From positions 1-22,639 of the forward strand of contig JBJMLK010000100.1 of the NCBI GenBank assembly GCA_045805345.1: a stretch of 22,639 nucleotides of DNA, written 5' to 3'. The stretch's first letter is position 1. Each line of letters opens with the position of its first letter. Positions 13,048 through 19,830 of this stretch are shown here, one piece after another. This DNA is from AC-37 sp045805345. GTDB taxonomy: Bacteria; Actinomycetota; Thermoleophilia; Solirubrobacterales; Thermoleophilaceae. A program made the position numbers and the translations under genes. The notes beneath the pieces are model-generated. The model ran no database searches. It was not told where the DNA came from and saw nothing but the letters and a program-made list of their open reading frames with translations.

Positions 13048-14393
13048 GCGGCCACGGCGTACAGCCGCCACTCGTCGGGCACGCCCTTGAGCGGGTGCAG
13101 GCCACGGTCGGCGAACTGGAGACCCGAGCCCACGACCAGGTCCTTCACGGTGCTCGAGGTGAGGACCTCGCCCGGTCCCGCCAGCGACATCACGCGCGCC
13201 GCGATGTGCACGGCCATGCCGCCGATGTCGGAGGCCCTGAGCTCGCACTCGCCGGTGTGGAGCCCGGCGCGGATCTCGAGGCCGGCGATCCGCACCGCCT
13301 CCGCGATGTCGCTCGCGCAGCGCACGCCGCGCGCGGGCCCGTCGAACGTCGCGAGGAAGCCGTCGCCGGTGTGCTTTACCTCGCGCCCGCCGAAGCGCGA
13401 GAGCTGGCGGCGCACCAACTCGTCGTGGCGAGACAGGAGCTCGCGCCAGCCTCTGTCGCCCAGCTCGGCCGCGCGCTCCGTCGAGCCGACGATGTCGGTG
13501 AACAGGACGGTCGAGAGCACGCGGTCCACGGGCCGCGTCCTGCGCTCGCCCGTGAGGAACTCCTCCATCTCGTCGATCAGCGCGTGCGAGTCGCCGAACA
13601 TCGGCAGGTGGTCGGAGCCCTCGAACTCCACCAGCCGGGCGCCCGGGATCTGCTCCGCCATGTAGCGCGCGCCCTCGACCGTCGCGACCCGCTCGTCCGT
13701 GCGGTGGAGGATCAGCGTCGGCACGTTGACGGCCGGCAGGATCTCGCGGACGTCGATCTCGGCGAGCGCCTCCAGCACCCGCCGCGCCATCGCCGGGCTG
13801 GCGCCGGCGCGCTGGAAACGGCCCCACAGCTGGCAGGCGAGGGGGTCGTCGGCATAGCTCGGCGCGAACGTCTCGATCAGGGCGCCCTCGCCCCAGTGCT
13901 CCTCGATCGCCGCCAGCTGCCTGTTGGCGAACTCGTCCGACCACCCGCTTGGGAAGTCGGGCGCGCGGCTGAAGCGCGGCGTCGTGCCGTAGAGGATCAG
14001 CTCGGACGTGCGCTCGGGATATGTGGCCGCGAACATGACGCTCATCGGTCCGCCCTCGGAGACGCCCCACAGCGCGGTGCGCTCCGAGCCGACCGCGTCG
14101 AGCACGGCCTTCAGGTCGTCGATCCGCTCCTCGAGGGTCGGTACGCCCGATACGGGGTCGGACAGCCCGGTGCCGCGCTTGTCCCAGAGGATCAGCCGCG
14201 AGAACGAGGCGATCCGGCCGAACAGCTCGGGCACGGTCGGCATCTCCCAGTAGTGCTCGACGTTCGAGACGAACCCCGGGACCATGACGAGGTCGATCGG
14301 GCCGTCGCCCAGCACCTGGTACGCGATGTGGGCATCTCCGCTTCGGGCGTAGCGCGTGCGAGGCGGAGTGCCCGCGGTGCCTCCGAGGGACAT
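13044..14393 (-). CDS. Alpha/beta hydrolase fused to a class III adenylate/guanylate cyclase domain
   Basis: About 449 residues from ATG 14393 (a TTG at 14402 is also in frame). Residues ~15-275 are an alpha/beta hydrolase with nucleophile S112 in GVSEGGP and catalytic H262 in GSDHLP. Residues ~290-449 are a class III cyclase catalytic domain: STVLFTDIVGSTERA with metal Asp at 300, EVKHTGDGFLATFD with Lys340 (base-recognition position) and metal Asp344, and ASDIGGMAVHIAARV with the Arg but His where the transition-state Asn usually is. That His form is common in this actinobacterial subfamily, as I recall. Probably makes a cyclic nucleotide in response to a ligand bound or cleaved by the hydrolase half; no membrane segment. 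It is 10 bases from the next hydrolase gene and converges on the gas vesicle operon. Confidence 0.9.
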   Translation of the reverse strand: MSLGGTAGTPPRTRYARSGDAHIAYQVLGDGPIDLVMVPGFVSNVEHYWEMPTVPELFGRIASFSRLILWDKRGTGLSDPVSGVPTLEERIDDLKAVLDAVGSERTALWGVSEGGPMSVMFAATYPERTSELILYGTTPRFSRAPDFPSGWSDEFANRQLAAIEEHWGEGALIETFAPSYADDPLACQLWGRFQRAGASPAMARRVLEALAEIDVREILPAVNVPTLILHRTDERVATVEGARYMAEQIPGARLVEFEGSDHLPMFGDSHALIDEMEEFLTGERRTRPVDRVLSTVLFTDIVGSTERAAELGDRGWRELLSRHDELVRRQLSRFGGREVKHTGDGFLATFDGPARGVRCASDIAEAVRIAGLEIRAGLHTGECELRASDIGGMAVHIAARVMSLAGPGEVLTSSTVKDLVVGSGLQFADRGLHPLKGVPDEWRLYAVAA

Positions 14394-14403
14394 CGATTTC
14401 AAT

Positions 14404-15165
14404 CTAACCGCAGAAGTCGGCCACGAGCCCCGCGAACACGTCTGCCGCGAACACGTGACCGATGTGCGCCTGGCCCGGGATCGCCTCGCGCCTCAGGTGC
14501 GGGAAGGCGGCCAGCAGCTCGTCCAGACCGTTCAGGTACGACGGGCTGGTGGTCTCGGATCCGAGCAGGTAGAGCGCCGGCACGTCGATCGGGCCGTCCG
14601 GGTTGCGCCAGCGGGACGCGGCCCGGAGCTCGCGCGGCAGCGCCGGCATGGCGTCGAGTAGCACGGTCCAGGCCGGCGAGGAGCGGATCGCAGCAAGCTG
14701 GTCGTCGGGCGTCCCGGCGCTCTTCAGGAAGCCCTCGAGCGCCTCGTCGAGCCGGCCGTCCGCCACGCGCTCGTCGAGCCCGTCGAGCCGGTCGGCGGTG
14801 ACCCCGATCGGCGGCTCGTAGAGCACGAGGCGGCGCAGGCCGTGGGTGCGCTGCGCCGCCAGGATCGAGCAGAGCGCTCCGTAGGAGTGGGCGACGAGGA
14901 GCTCGGCGCCGGCCGCTTCGAGCACGGCCAGCACGTCCTCGGCCTCGCGGTCCATCGCATACTCGGGCGCGTCGCCGCTCTCTCCCCGGCCGCGCCTGTC
15001 CATGGTCACGACCGTGAACCGATCGCGCAGGAGCGGCGCGAGGAAGACCCAGTCGGCCCCGGACGTTCCGGCGCCGTGCACGAACAGGATCGGCTCGCCC
15101 GCGCCGGTGGCGCGGTAGGCGATCGGCGTGCCATCGGCCGACTCGACGTGTCGTACGCCGCTCAC
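14404..15165 (-). CDS. Alpha/beta hydrolase
   Basis: 253 residues, a usual single-domain length. Motifs: ILFVHGAGTSGADWVFLAPL oxyanion region, MDRRGRGESG, nucleophile S94 in VAHSYGAL (Ala instead of the first Gly of GxSxG, a known variant), acid residue probably in LLGSETTSP, and catalytic His234 in GQAHIGHVF. No signal peptide, so cytoplasmic. Substrate cannot be told from sequence. It lies upstream of, and 10 bases from, the hydrolase-cyclase fusion and very likely shares its transcript. GTG start at 15165; the 63 bases before it form the divergent promoter space with the cupredoxin-like gene. Confidence 0.88.
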   Translation of the reverse strand: MSGVRHVESADGTPIAYRATGAGEPILFVHGAGTSGADWVFLAPLLRDRFTVVTMDRRGRGESGDAPEYAMDREAEDVLAVLEAAGAELLVAHSYGALCSILAAQRTHGLRRLVLYEPPIGVTADRLDGLDERVADGRLDEALEGFLKSAGTPDDQLAAIRSSPAWTVLLDAMPALPRELRAASRWRNPDGPIDVPALYLLGSETTSPSYLNGLDELLAAFPHLRREAIPGQAHIGHVFAADVFAGLVADFCG

Positions 15166-15228
15166 GGGACGCCAGTCTGCCAGCTAACCTGCCGCGGTCC
15201 CCCTGGCCACCCAAGAGAGGAAGATCGC

Positions 15229-16140
15229 TTGCAAGGAGTACTCACACGCATCGGATCGGGCGCGCTCGCGCTGGTCGTGATCGTCGCGCTGGCCGCGTGC
15301 GGCAGCTCGGACAAGGACAAGAAGAGCGGGTCGACGGCATCGTCGAGCGGGTCGACGACGTCGCAGAGCGGCTCGTCCGCAGGTAACACGCTGACCGTGT
15401 CGATCGCCGAGCAGGGCAAGGCGGCCAAGTACACGCTGCCGAAGACGGCGAAGGGCGGCCTGACGACCGTCAAGTTCACCAACGACGGGAAGCGGCCCCA
15501 CGAGGCGCAGCTCCTCCTGGTGAAGGGCAATCACACCGCGCAGGACGTGGGCAAGGTGTTCAGCGACCAGAACTCGACCGACAAGGCCGAGTGGCTCCGC
15601 ACGAGGGGCGGGGTCGGCAGCGTGGCTCCCGGTCAGACCGGGACGGCCATCGTGACCCTCGAGCCCGGGCACTACCTCGTGGCCGACGCGTCGCAGGACG
15701 GGCCGCCGGCATTCGCGGAGCTGACCGTGACCGCGGGCGAGAACGGGTCGCTGCCGTCGACCGAGACCAAGGTCACCGCCGCCGAGGCGGGCAAGGACAA
15801 GTGGCGCTGGGACATCTCGGGCCCGCTCAAGACCGGCACGCAGGACGTGACGTTCAAGAGCGAGGGCAAGGAGGCGATCCACTTCCTCGGCGCCGTGCAG
15901 CTCAAGCCGGGCGCCGACGAGAAGCAGGTGCTGAAGTCGCTCGGCTCCAAGGAGACCGAGAAGTTCGTGGACGGGAGCACGTTCACGACCAGCGCGATCC
16001 TCGACGGAGGCAAGTCGCAGGTCATGCAGTTCACGCTGGCAAAGCCCGGCCGCTGGCTGCTCTTCTGCCCGCTCACCGACCGCGGTGAGAAGCAGGAGCA
16101 CGACAAGCAGGGCCTGGCGAAGGTCGTGACGATCAAGTAG
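15229..16140 (+). CDS. Lipoprotein with two cupredoxin-like domains
   Basis: 303 residues. The start is TTG 15229: it follows AGAGGAAG at the right distance and opens a signal peptide with lipobox ALAAC; the frame is open upstream but has no signal there. A Ser/Gly/Thr linker follows. The body is a duplicated beta-sandwich: domain 1 (~48-165) has TVKFTNDGKRPHEAQLLLVK and GHYLVADASQDGPPAFAELTV; domain 2 (~180-303) has DVTFKSEGKEAIHFLGAVQL and the copper-type loop GRWLLFCPLTDRGEKQEHDK. In domain 2 H218, C280 and H291 fit type 1 copper ligands with Leu296 where Met is usual; domain 1 lacks the Cys. It may bind copper in domain 2 only, at the outer membrane face. A strong hairpin follows the stop. 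Confidence 0.78.
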   Translation: MQGVLTRIGSGALALVVIVALAACGSSDKDKKSGSTASSSGSTTSQSGSSAGNTLTVSIAEQGKAAKYTLPKTAKGGLTTVKFTNDGKRPHEAQLLLVKGNHTAQDVGKVFSDQNSTDKAEWLRTRGGVGSVAPGQTGTAIVTLEPGHYLVADASQDGPPAFAELTVTAGENGSLPSTETKVTAAEAGKDKWRWDISGPLKTGTQDVTFKSEGKEAIHFLGAVQLKPGADEKQVLKSLGSKETEKFVDGSTFTTSAILDGGKSQVMQFTLAKPGRWLLFCPLTDRGEKQEHDKQGLAKVVTIK

Positions 16141-16147
16141 CCGCCGC

Positions 16148-16187
16148 CCCAGGCGCGCGCGGTGTTTCCGAACCGCGCGCGCCTGGG
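16148..16187 (+). terminator. Strong hairpin terminator after the cupredoxin-like gene
   Basis: A perfect 16-bp stem (16148-16163 with 16172-16187, arms rich in CGCGCG) closes an 8-base loop, starting 8 bases after the stop codon. There is no T-run after it, as is common for hairpin terminators in GC-rich actinobacteria. It separates the cupredoxin-like gene from the poly-serine gene. Confidence 0.75.
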
Positions 16188-16225
16188 TAGGCACCCCGTG
16201 ACATGAAGGCGAACAGGGGGAGCTG

Positions 16226-17041
16226 ATGGCGGGGACGATCCACTCGGTTGCGCGTAGGGGCCTCGGCTTCGCCGTGCTCGCTGCGCTCACCGCGGCGCTC
16301 GGCGCATGCGGCAGCAGCTCAAGCTCGAGCAGCAGCTCCTCGTCGACCGATCCGGTCGCCACCGCCCTCCAGACCCCGGGCACCCGCACGGTCGTGCTCG
16401 CCAAGCAGCGCAACGACATCGAGATCGCGATCCCGCCGTGCCCGACCGGCGGCTCCGAGCAGAAGAGCACCGGGCAGCCGTCGGGCGGAGTCGGCAGCAC
16501 CAAGCCGACCGCCAACCCGCCGGCCGGCTCGACGACGATCGTGGTGCCGAAGGGCACGCTCGCGCAGACGGTCGCCGTGCCGCCCTGCCCGCCGCAGCAG
16601 ACCTCCGGGAGCTCGTCCAGCTCGAGCAGCTCGTCCAGCTCCTCCAGCTCGAGCAGCTCCTCCCAGGCGCCGGCTCAGCAGGCCGTGAGCACGATCCTCA
16701 TGTCGCCGGGCGGGAGCACGCCTCAGGGCACGCCGCCGCCGTCGCAGAACCAGCTGGTGATCGCGGAGAACAGCTCGATCGAGCGGCTCGTGGTGCCGCC
16801 CTGCGAAATCCAGATGCCGGGCGGCAGCAGCAGCTCGAGCAGCAGCAGCTCGAGCAGCTCGAGCAGCTCGAGCTCCTCGGGACCGGCCACCCAGAGCCAG
16901 GTGCTCCCCTCGGATGAGAAGGCCGTGACGGCGCCGCCGTGCACCGTCTCGGGGTCGTCGAGCTCGTCCAGCTCGTCCTCGTCCTCGTCGTCGTCGAGCT
17001 CCTCGTCGTCCTCGTCGAGCTCGTCCTCCTCCGGCGGTTGA
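16226..17041 (+). CDS. Poly-serine lipoprotein with four VPPC-type modules
   Basis: 271 residues behind GGGGGAG. Signal peptide with lipobox LGAC (Cys28). The mature protein alternates four poly-Ser tracts of 11, 18, 18 and 26 Ser with four short modules that each end in Pro-Pro-Cys: RTVVLAKQRNDIEIAIPPC, TTIVVPKGTLAQTVAVPPC, NQLVIAENSSIERLVVPPC and QVLPSDEKAVTAPPC. The module pattern is a beta-strand, a polar turn, a second strand and PPC. Ser codons are mixed (AGC, TCG, TCC, TCA). The Ser tracts would be flexible, extended spacers, possible O-glycosylation sites, holding Cys-bearing modules off the membrane. I know no family for it. The gene ends in a TTGA overlap with the LOG-family gene. 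Confidence 0.8.
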   Translation: MAGTIHSVARRGLGFAVLAALTAALGACGSSSSSSSSSSSTDPVATALQTPGTRTVVLAKQRNDIEIAIPPCPTGGSEQKSTGQPSGGVGSTKPTANPPAGSTTIVVPKGTLAQTVAVPPCPPQQTSGSSSSSSSSSSSSSSSSSSQAPAQQAVSTILMSPGGSTPQGTPPPSQNQLVIAENSSIERLVVPPCEIQMPGGSSSSSSSSSSSSSSSSSSGPATQSQVLPSDEKAVTAPPCTVSGSSSSSSSSSSSSSSSSSSSSSSSSSSGG

Positions 17042-17751
17042 GCGAACGCCCGGCACGGACGCCCGGCACGCGCGACGAGGAGCTGCTGAACGCGGAGTCG
17101 CCGCTGGTCGCGTCGCTCGACTCCGACGCGGCGCGCATCGAGCGGGTGGCCGAGGAGCTGGCGGCGGGGTTCACGACGCTGGGCAATCTCGGCCCGGCCG
17201 TATCGGTCTTCGGCTCGGCGCGCACGCCGCCGGACCATCCCGACTACGAGCTCGCGCGGCGCACCGCGGAGCTGCTCGGCAGGGCCGGCTACGCGGTGAT
17301 CACCGGCGGCGGGCCGGGGATCATGGAGGCCGCCAATCGCGGCGCGCGCGAGGCCGGCGTGTCGTCGGTCGGGCTCAACATCGAGCTGCCGTTCGAGCAG
17401 GAGGGCAACCCGTACGCCGACGTCGCGCTCGAGTTCCACTACTTCTTCACACGCAAGCTGATGTTCGTGCGCTACGCCGTCGGCTTCGTGGTGTTCCCGG
17501 GCGGCTTCGGGACGCTCGACGAGCTGTTCGAGGCGCTCACGCTGATCCAGACCGGCAAGGTGATGCACTTCCCGGTGCTGCTCGTCGGCTCGAAGTGGTG
17601 GAGCGGGCTGGTCGAGTGGCTGCGCGACAGGCTGCTGGCGACGGGCAAGATCGCCGGGTCCGACCTCGACCTCCTGACCGTGACCGACGACCCGCACGAG
17701 GTGGTCCGGCTGGTCTGCGCCGGGGCCGAGCGCCAGGGCCTGGCGGCGTGA
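17038..17751 (+). CDS. LOG-family protein (putative nucleotide phosphoribohydrolase, TIGR00730 type)
   Basis: 237 residues from a TTG start in the TTGA overlap with the preceding gene; the upstream open frame is only the shifted reading of the poly-Ser tract. The domain is the Rossmann-like LOG fold once called lysine decarboxylase: AVSVFGSARTPPDHPDYELA, GYAVITGGGPGIMEAANRGA, the FFTRKLMFVRYA helix and VVFPGGFGTLDELFEALTLI. The PGGxGTxxE motif and the GGGPGIME loop are intact, which fits cleavage of nucleoside 5'-monophosphates such as cytokinin ribotides or AMP to free base and ribose 5-phosphate. True substrate unknown. Its stop overlaps the PLD-like gene in GTGA. Confidence 0.9.
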   Translation: MSERPARTPGTRDEELLNAESPLVASLDSDAARIERVAEELAAGFTTLGNLGPAVSVFGSARTPPDHPDYELARRTAELLGRAGYAVITGGGPGIMEAANRGAREAGVSSVGLNIELPFEQEGNPYADVALEFHYFFTRKLMFVRYAVGFVVFPGGFGTLDELFEALTLIQTGKVMHFPVLLVGSKWWSGLVEWLRDRLLATGKIAGSDLDLLTVTDDPHEVVRLVCAGAERQGLAA

Positions 17752-18812
17752 GCCCCGCCGCCGGCGGGCCGCTCTGGACGCGCACGCTAAGCGACGGCGG
17801 GCAGGAGCCGATCGAGATCGCCCGCGAGGTGGCGGACTTCGCCGCGGCCGCGCGCAGCACTCTCGACCTCGCCCTCTACGACGTCCGGCTTCCCTCGCCG
17901 GTGGGCGACGTGGTGGCCGACGCGCTGCGCGCGGCCGCGGCGCGCGGGGTGGCGGTGAGGATCGCGTTCAACGAGGAGCGGCGCCACCACGTGCCGGTGC
18001 CGCCGCCCCCGCGCACCGAGCCCGACCTGCTGGCGGCCCTCGGCGTCCCGATCAAGGGGATCCCGGGCGAGCCCGACCTCATGCACCACAAGTACATGGT
18101 GCGCGACGGCGAGTCCGTCTGGACGGGATCGGCGAACTGGACCGCCGATTCCTGGTCGCGCGAGGAGAACGTGCTCGTGACGGTGGAGTCAGCCGCCGTG
18201 GCCGCCGCGTATGCGCACGACTTCGCCGAGCTCTGGCGCCGCGGCAAGGTCGAGGGAAGCGGCGACTTCGACACCCGCGCCGAGCGCGTGGGCGACGCGA
18301 CGGTGCGCCCGTGGTTCTGCCCCGGACGCGGCGACGCGCTCGCCCAGCACATCGCCACCGTCCTCGGCCGCGCGCGGCGCCGGGCGCGCATCGCGTCGCC
18401 GGTGCTCACCTCGGGGCCGATCCTCGGCACGCTCGCCGAGATGACCGCCGACCACCGGGTGGACCTGGCCGGCGTCCTCGACGCGACGCAGATCGAGGAG
18501 GTCTACGGCCAGTGGAGGCACAACGAGCGCTCGCGCTGGAAGCTCGACCTGCTGGGCGCGGTCCTCGGGGCCGGCGGCTTCACCGGCAAGCGATCGACCC
18601 CGTACCGGCCGGGGAGCGTCCACGACTACATGCACGCGAAGGTGACCGTGGTGGACGACACCGTCTTCGTCGGCAGCTTCAACCTCTCGCACTCGGGCGA
18701 GCTGAACGCCGAGAACGTGCTCGAGATCGAGTCCGCCTCGCTCGCGGAGGAGATGGCGGCGTTCGTGGACTCGGTGCGCGCCCTTTACCCGCCGGCGCCG
18801 CTCCCGACCTGA
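17748..18812 (+). CDS. Phospholipase D-like (HKD superfamily) protein
   Basis: 354 residues from GTG 17748 in the GTGA overlap. Two full HKD motifs are visible: H114-x-K116-x4-D121 followed by GSANWT, and H296-x-K298-x4-D303 followed by GSFNLS. This pair forms one active site through a phosphohistidine intermediate. No signal peptide or membrane helix is seen, so the protein is probably cytoplasmic; members of the family act on phospholipids, cardiolipin synthesis or nucleic acids, and sequence alone does not decide. Coupling with the LOG-family gene suggests common expression. The last 28 bases overlap the 3' end of the convergent small gene. Confidence 0.9.
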   Translation: MSPAAGGPLWTRTLSDGGQEPIEIAREVADFAAAARSTLDLALYDVRLPSPVGDVVADALRAAAARGVAVRIAFNEERRHHVPVPPPPRTEPDLLAALGVPIKGIPGEPDLMHHKYMVRDGESVWTGSANWTADSWSREENVLVTVESAAVAAAYAHDFAELWRRGKVEGSGDFDTRAERVGDATVRPWFCPGRGDALAQHIATVLGRARRRARIASPVLTSGPILGTLAEMTADHRVDLAGVLDATQIEEVYGQWRHNERSRWKLDLLGAVLGAGGFTGKRSTPYRPGSVHDYMHAKVTVVDDTVFVGSFNLSHSGELNAENVLEIESASLAEEMAAFVDSVRALYPPAPLPT

Positions 18813-19135
18813 TCCGGATCGCGGCGGGGTCCGTGCACGAGCCGTCGCGGCAGCCGCACGGGTGACAGCTTCTGGGCCACGGTGCCGGCGAACAGCCGAG
18901 GCTCGGCCTTCGCCACGAGATCGGACAGCTCGGCCTGCTGGGGCTCCGGCAGCCTGCGGCGGCTCCCGCGCCCGGCGCGCATCAGCTCCACGAACCGGCG
19001 CCGCTCGGCGGGCGTCAGCCTGCTCAGGTGGCGTCCGGCCAGCAGCACGATCTCGCCGATGGCCAGGAGCTTGAAGAGTGGGATCTTCTTGAGGGCGCGA
19101 AACACGGGGACCTCTATTCGCGGGGTACGTGCCAT
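18785..19135 (-). CDS. Small conserved hypothetical protein
   Basis: 116 residues from ATG 19135; an in-frame TTG at 19162 would add nine. The sequence MARTPRIEVPVFRALKKIPL, FKLLAIGEIVLLAGRHLSRL, TPAERRRFVELMRAGRG and LVAKAEPRLFAGTVAQKLSP has a form I have seen repeatedly in uncharacterised actinobacterial proteins, with an amphipathic or short membrane-associated helix (FKLLAIGEIVLLA) and a basic C-terminus. No catalytic motif is apparent. The conserved core supports it being real in spite of the 28-base tail-to-tail overlap with the PLD-like gene. Function unknown. Confidence 0.7.
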   Translation of the reverse strand: MARTPRIEVPVFRALKKIPLFKLLAIGEIVLLAGRHLSRLTPAERRRFVELMRAGRGSRRRLPEPQQAELSDLVAKAEPRLFAGTVAQKLSPVRLPRRLVHGPRRDPDQVGSGAGG

Positions 19136-19213
19136 TCGTACCCGGTCCGCGGTGGTCGCCAACCGGCGCGAGCCCCGCGGTCGTCCGAGCTCTTACCCCG
19201 CGCAAGCGGCGTC

Positions 19214-19675
19214 ATGGCCGTCCTCACCCTGGCGCTCATGCTGCTCCTCCCGGCGGCGGCCGCCGGCGCGAAGTGCCCCAAGCCGGGATCGCTCGCCTTC
19301 GTGCGCAAGCCCGGCAACACCTGGGGCAGGCTCTCGTGGCTGCCGCGCTCGGGCGCTCCGCGCAAGACGAGCTACCGCGTGAGCCGCGACGGCGCGGTGG
19401 TGGGCCAGACCTCGCGGGACCTCCATGCGCGTTCGCGTGCGGATCGGGTCCCTGCGCGGCGAGGCGATCCCGCTCGGCGCACGGATCATCGCGATCTGCG
19501 ACGCCTACGACGCGATGACGTCCACGCGGCCCTACCGCGCGGCCATGAGCAGCGAGGTGGCGCTGGACGAGCTGCGCCGCTGCTCCGGCACGCAGTTCGA
19601 CCCGGCGTCGTCGAGGCCTTCGCCGCAGCGCTGCGCACCGGCGCCGGTAGTCGGTCTCCGCAAGCCGCGCGTTAG
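19214..19675 (+). pseudogene. Decayed chimera: signal peptide/FnIII-like start joined to a frameshifted HD-GYP fragment
   Basis: An open frame runs 19214-19675 but is not one protein. Its first ~68 codons give a signal peptide (MAVLTLALMLLLPAAAAGA) and the start of a fibronectin III-like domain (GRLSWLPRSGAP..., YRVSRDGAVVGQTS). Then meaningless Arg-rich sequence follows, because the real coding trace switches frame: 19452-19604 in another frame reads LRGEAIPLGARIIAICDAYD, AMTSTRPYRAAMSSEVALDE, LRRCSGTQFDPA, the C-terminal part of an HD-GYP domain. Near 19605 one base (a G after CCGGCG) appears lost, and the trace returns to the first frame as VVEAFAAALRTG up to the stop. The HHExxDGxGYP part upstream is unreadable. 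I see a decayed remnant and expect no active product. Confidence 0.75.
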
Positions 19676-19682
19676 CGCCGCC

Positions 19683-19794
19683 GCAAACGGCGGCAATAAG
19701 GAGTGGCTCGCGCGTTCATTCATCACTTAAGCCGCCTATAACCGGCTCAAGTGATGACTCAACGCATGGCGGCCCCTCAAAAGCCGCTGTTTGC
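19683..19794. repeat. 112-bp imperfect palindrome
   Basis: Two 52-base arms (19683-19734 and 19743-19794) share one symmetry axis at 19738.5 with an 8-base centre (cctataac). The outer 12 bases match at 11 of 12 positions (GCAAACGGCGGC against the complement of GCCGCTGTTTGC). The inner 23 bases (19712-19734 against 19743-19765) match at 20 of 23, including an uninterrupted 9-bp run TCATCACTT/AAGTGATGA. The 17 bases between the two blocks are mostly unpaired but of equal length on both sides. It occupies the gap between the HD-GYP remnant and the end of the badI-like gene. It could be a miniature transposable element, a bidirectional terminator or a structured site; the symmetry is certain, the function is not. 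Confidence 0.85.
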
Positions 19795-19830
19795 AGTCGA
19801 GCGACCACGGCGCGAAGGGAGCCCGCGGGC

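Noticed and set aside
11629..14070. An 813-codon leftward frame across gvpS, the second gvpF/L gene, gvpK and the cyclase gene.
   Set aside because: It is the complementary-frame shadow of GC-rich genes; composition is Arg/Ala-biased and no domain is visible.
16306..17056. Low-complexity AGC/TCG runs considered as a DNA tandem repeat or CRISPR-like array.
   Set aside because: No fixed unit or unique spacers; the codons are mixed and the runs are explained by poly-Ser coding.
19683..19794. Palindrome considered as an integron attC site or IS terminal repeats.
   Set aside because: The RYYYAAC/GTTRRRY core sites are absent, there is no transposase or integrase nearby, and I see no flanking target duplication.
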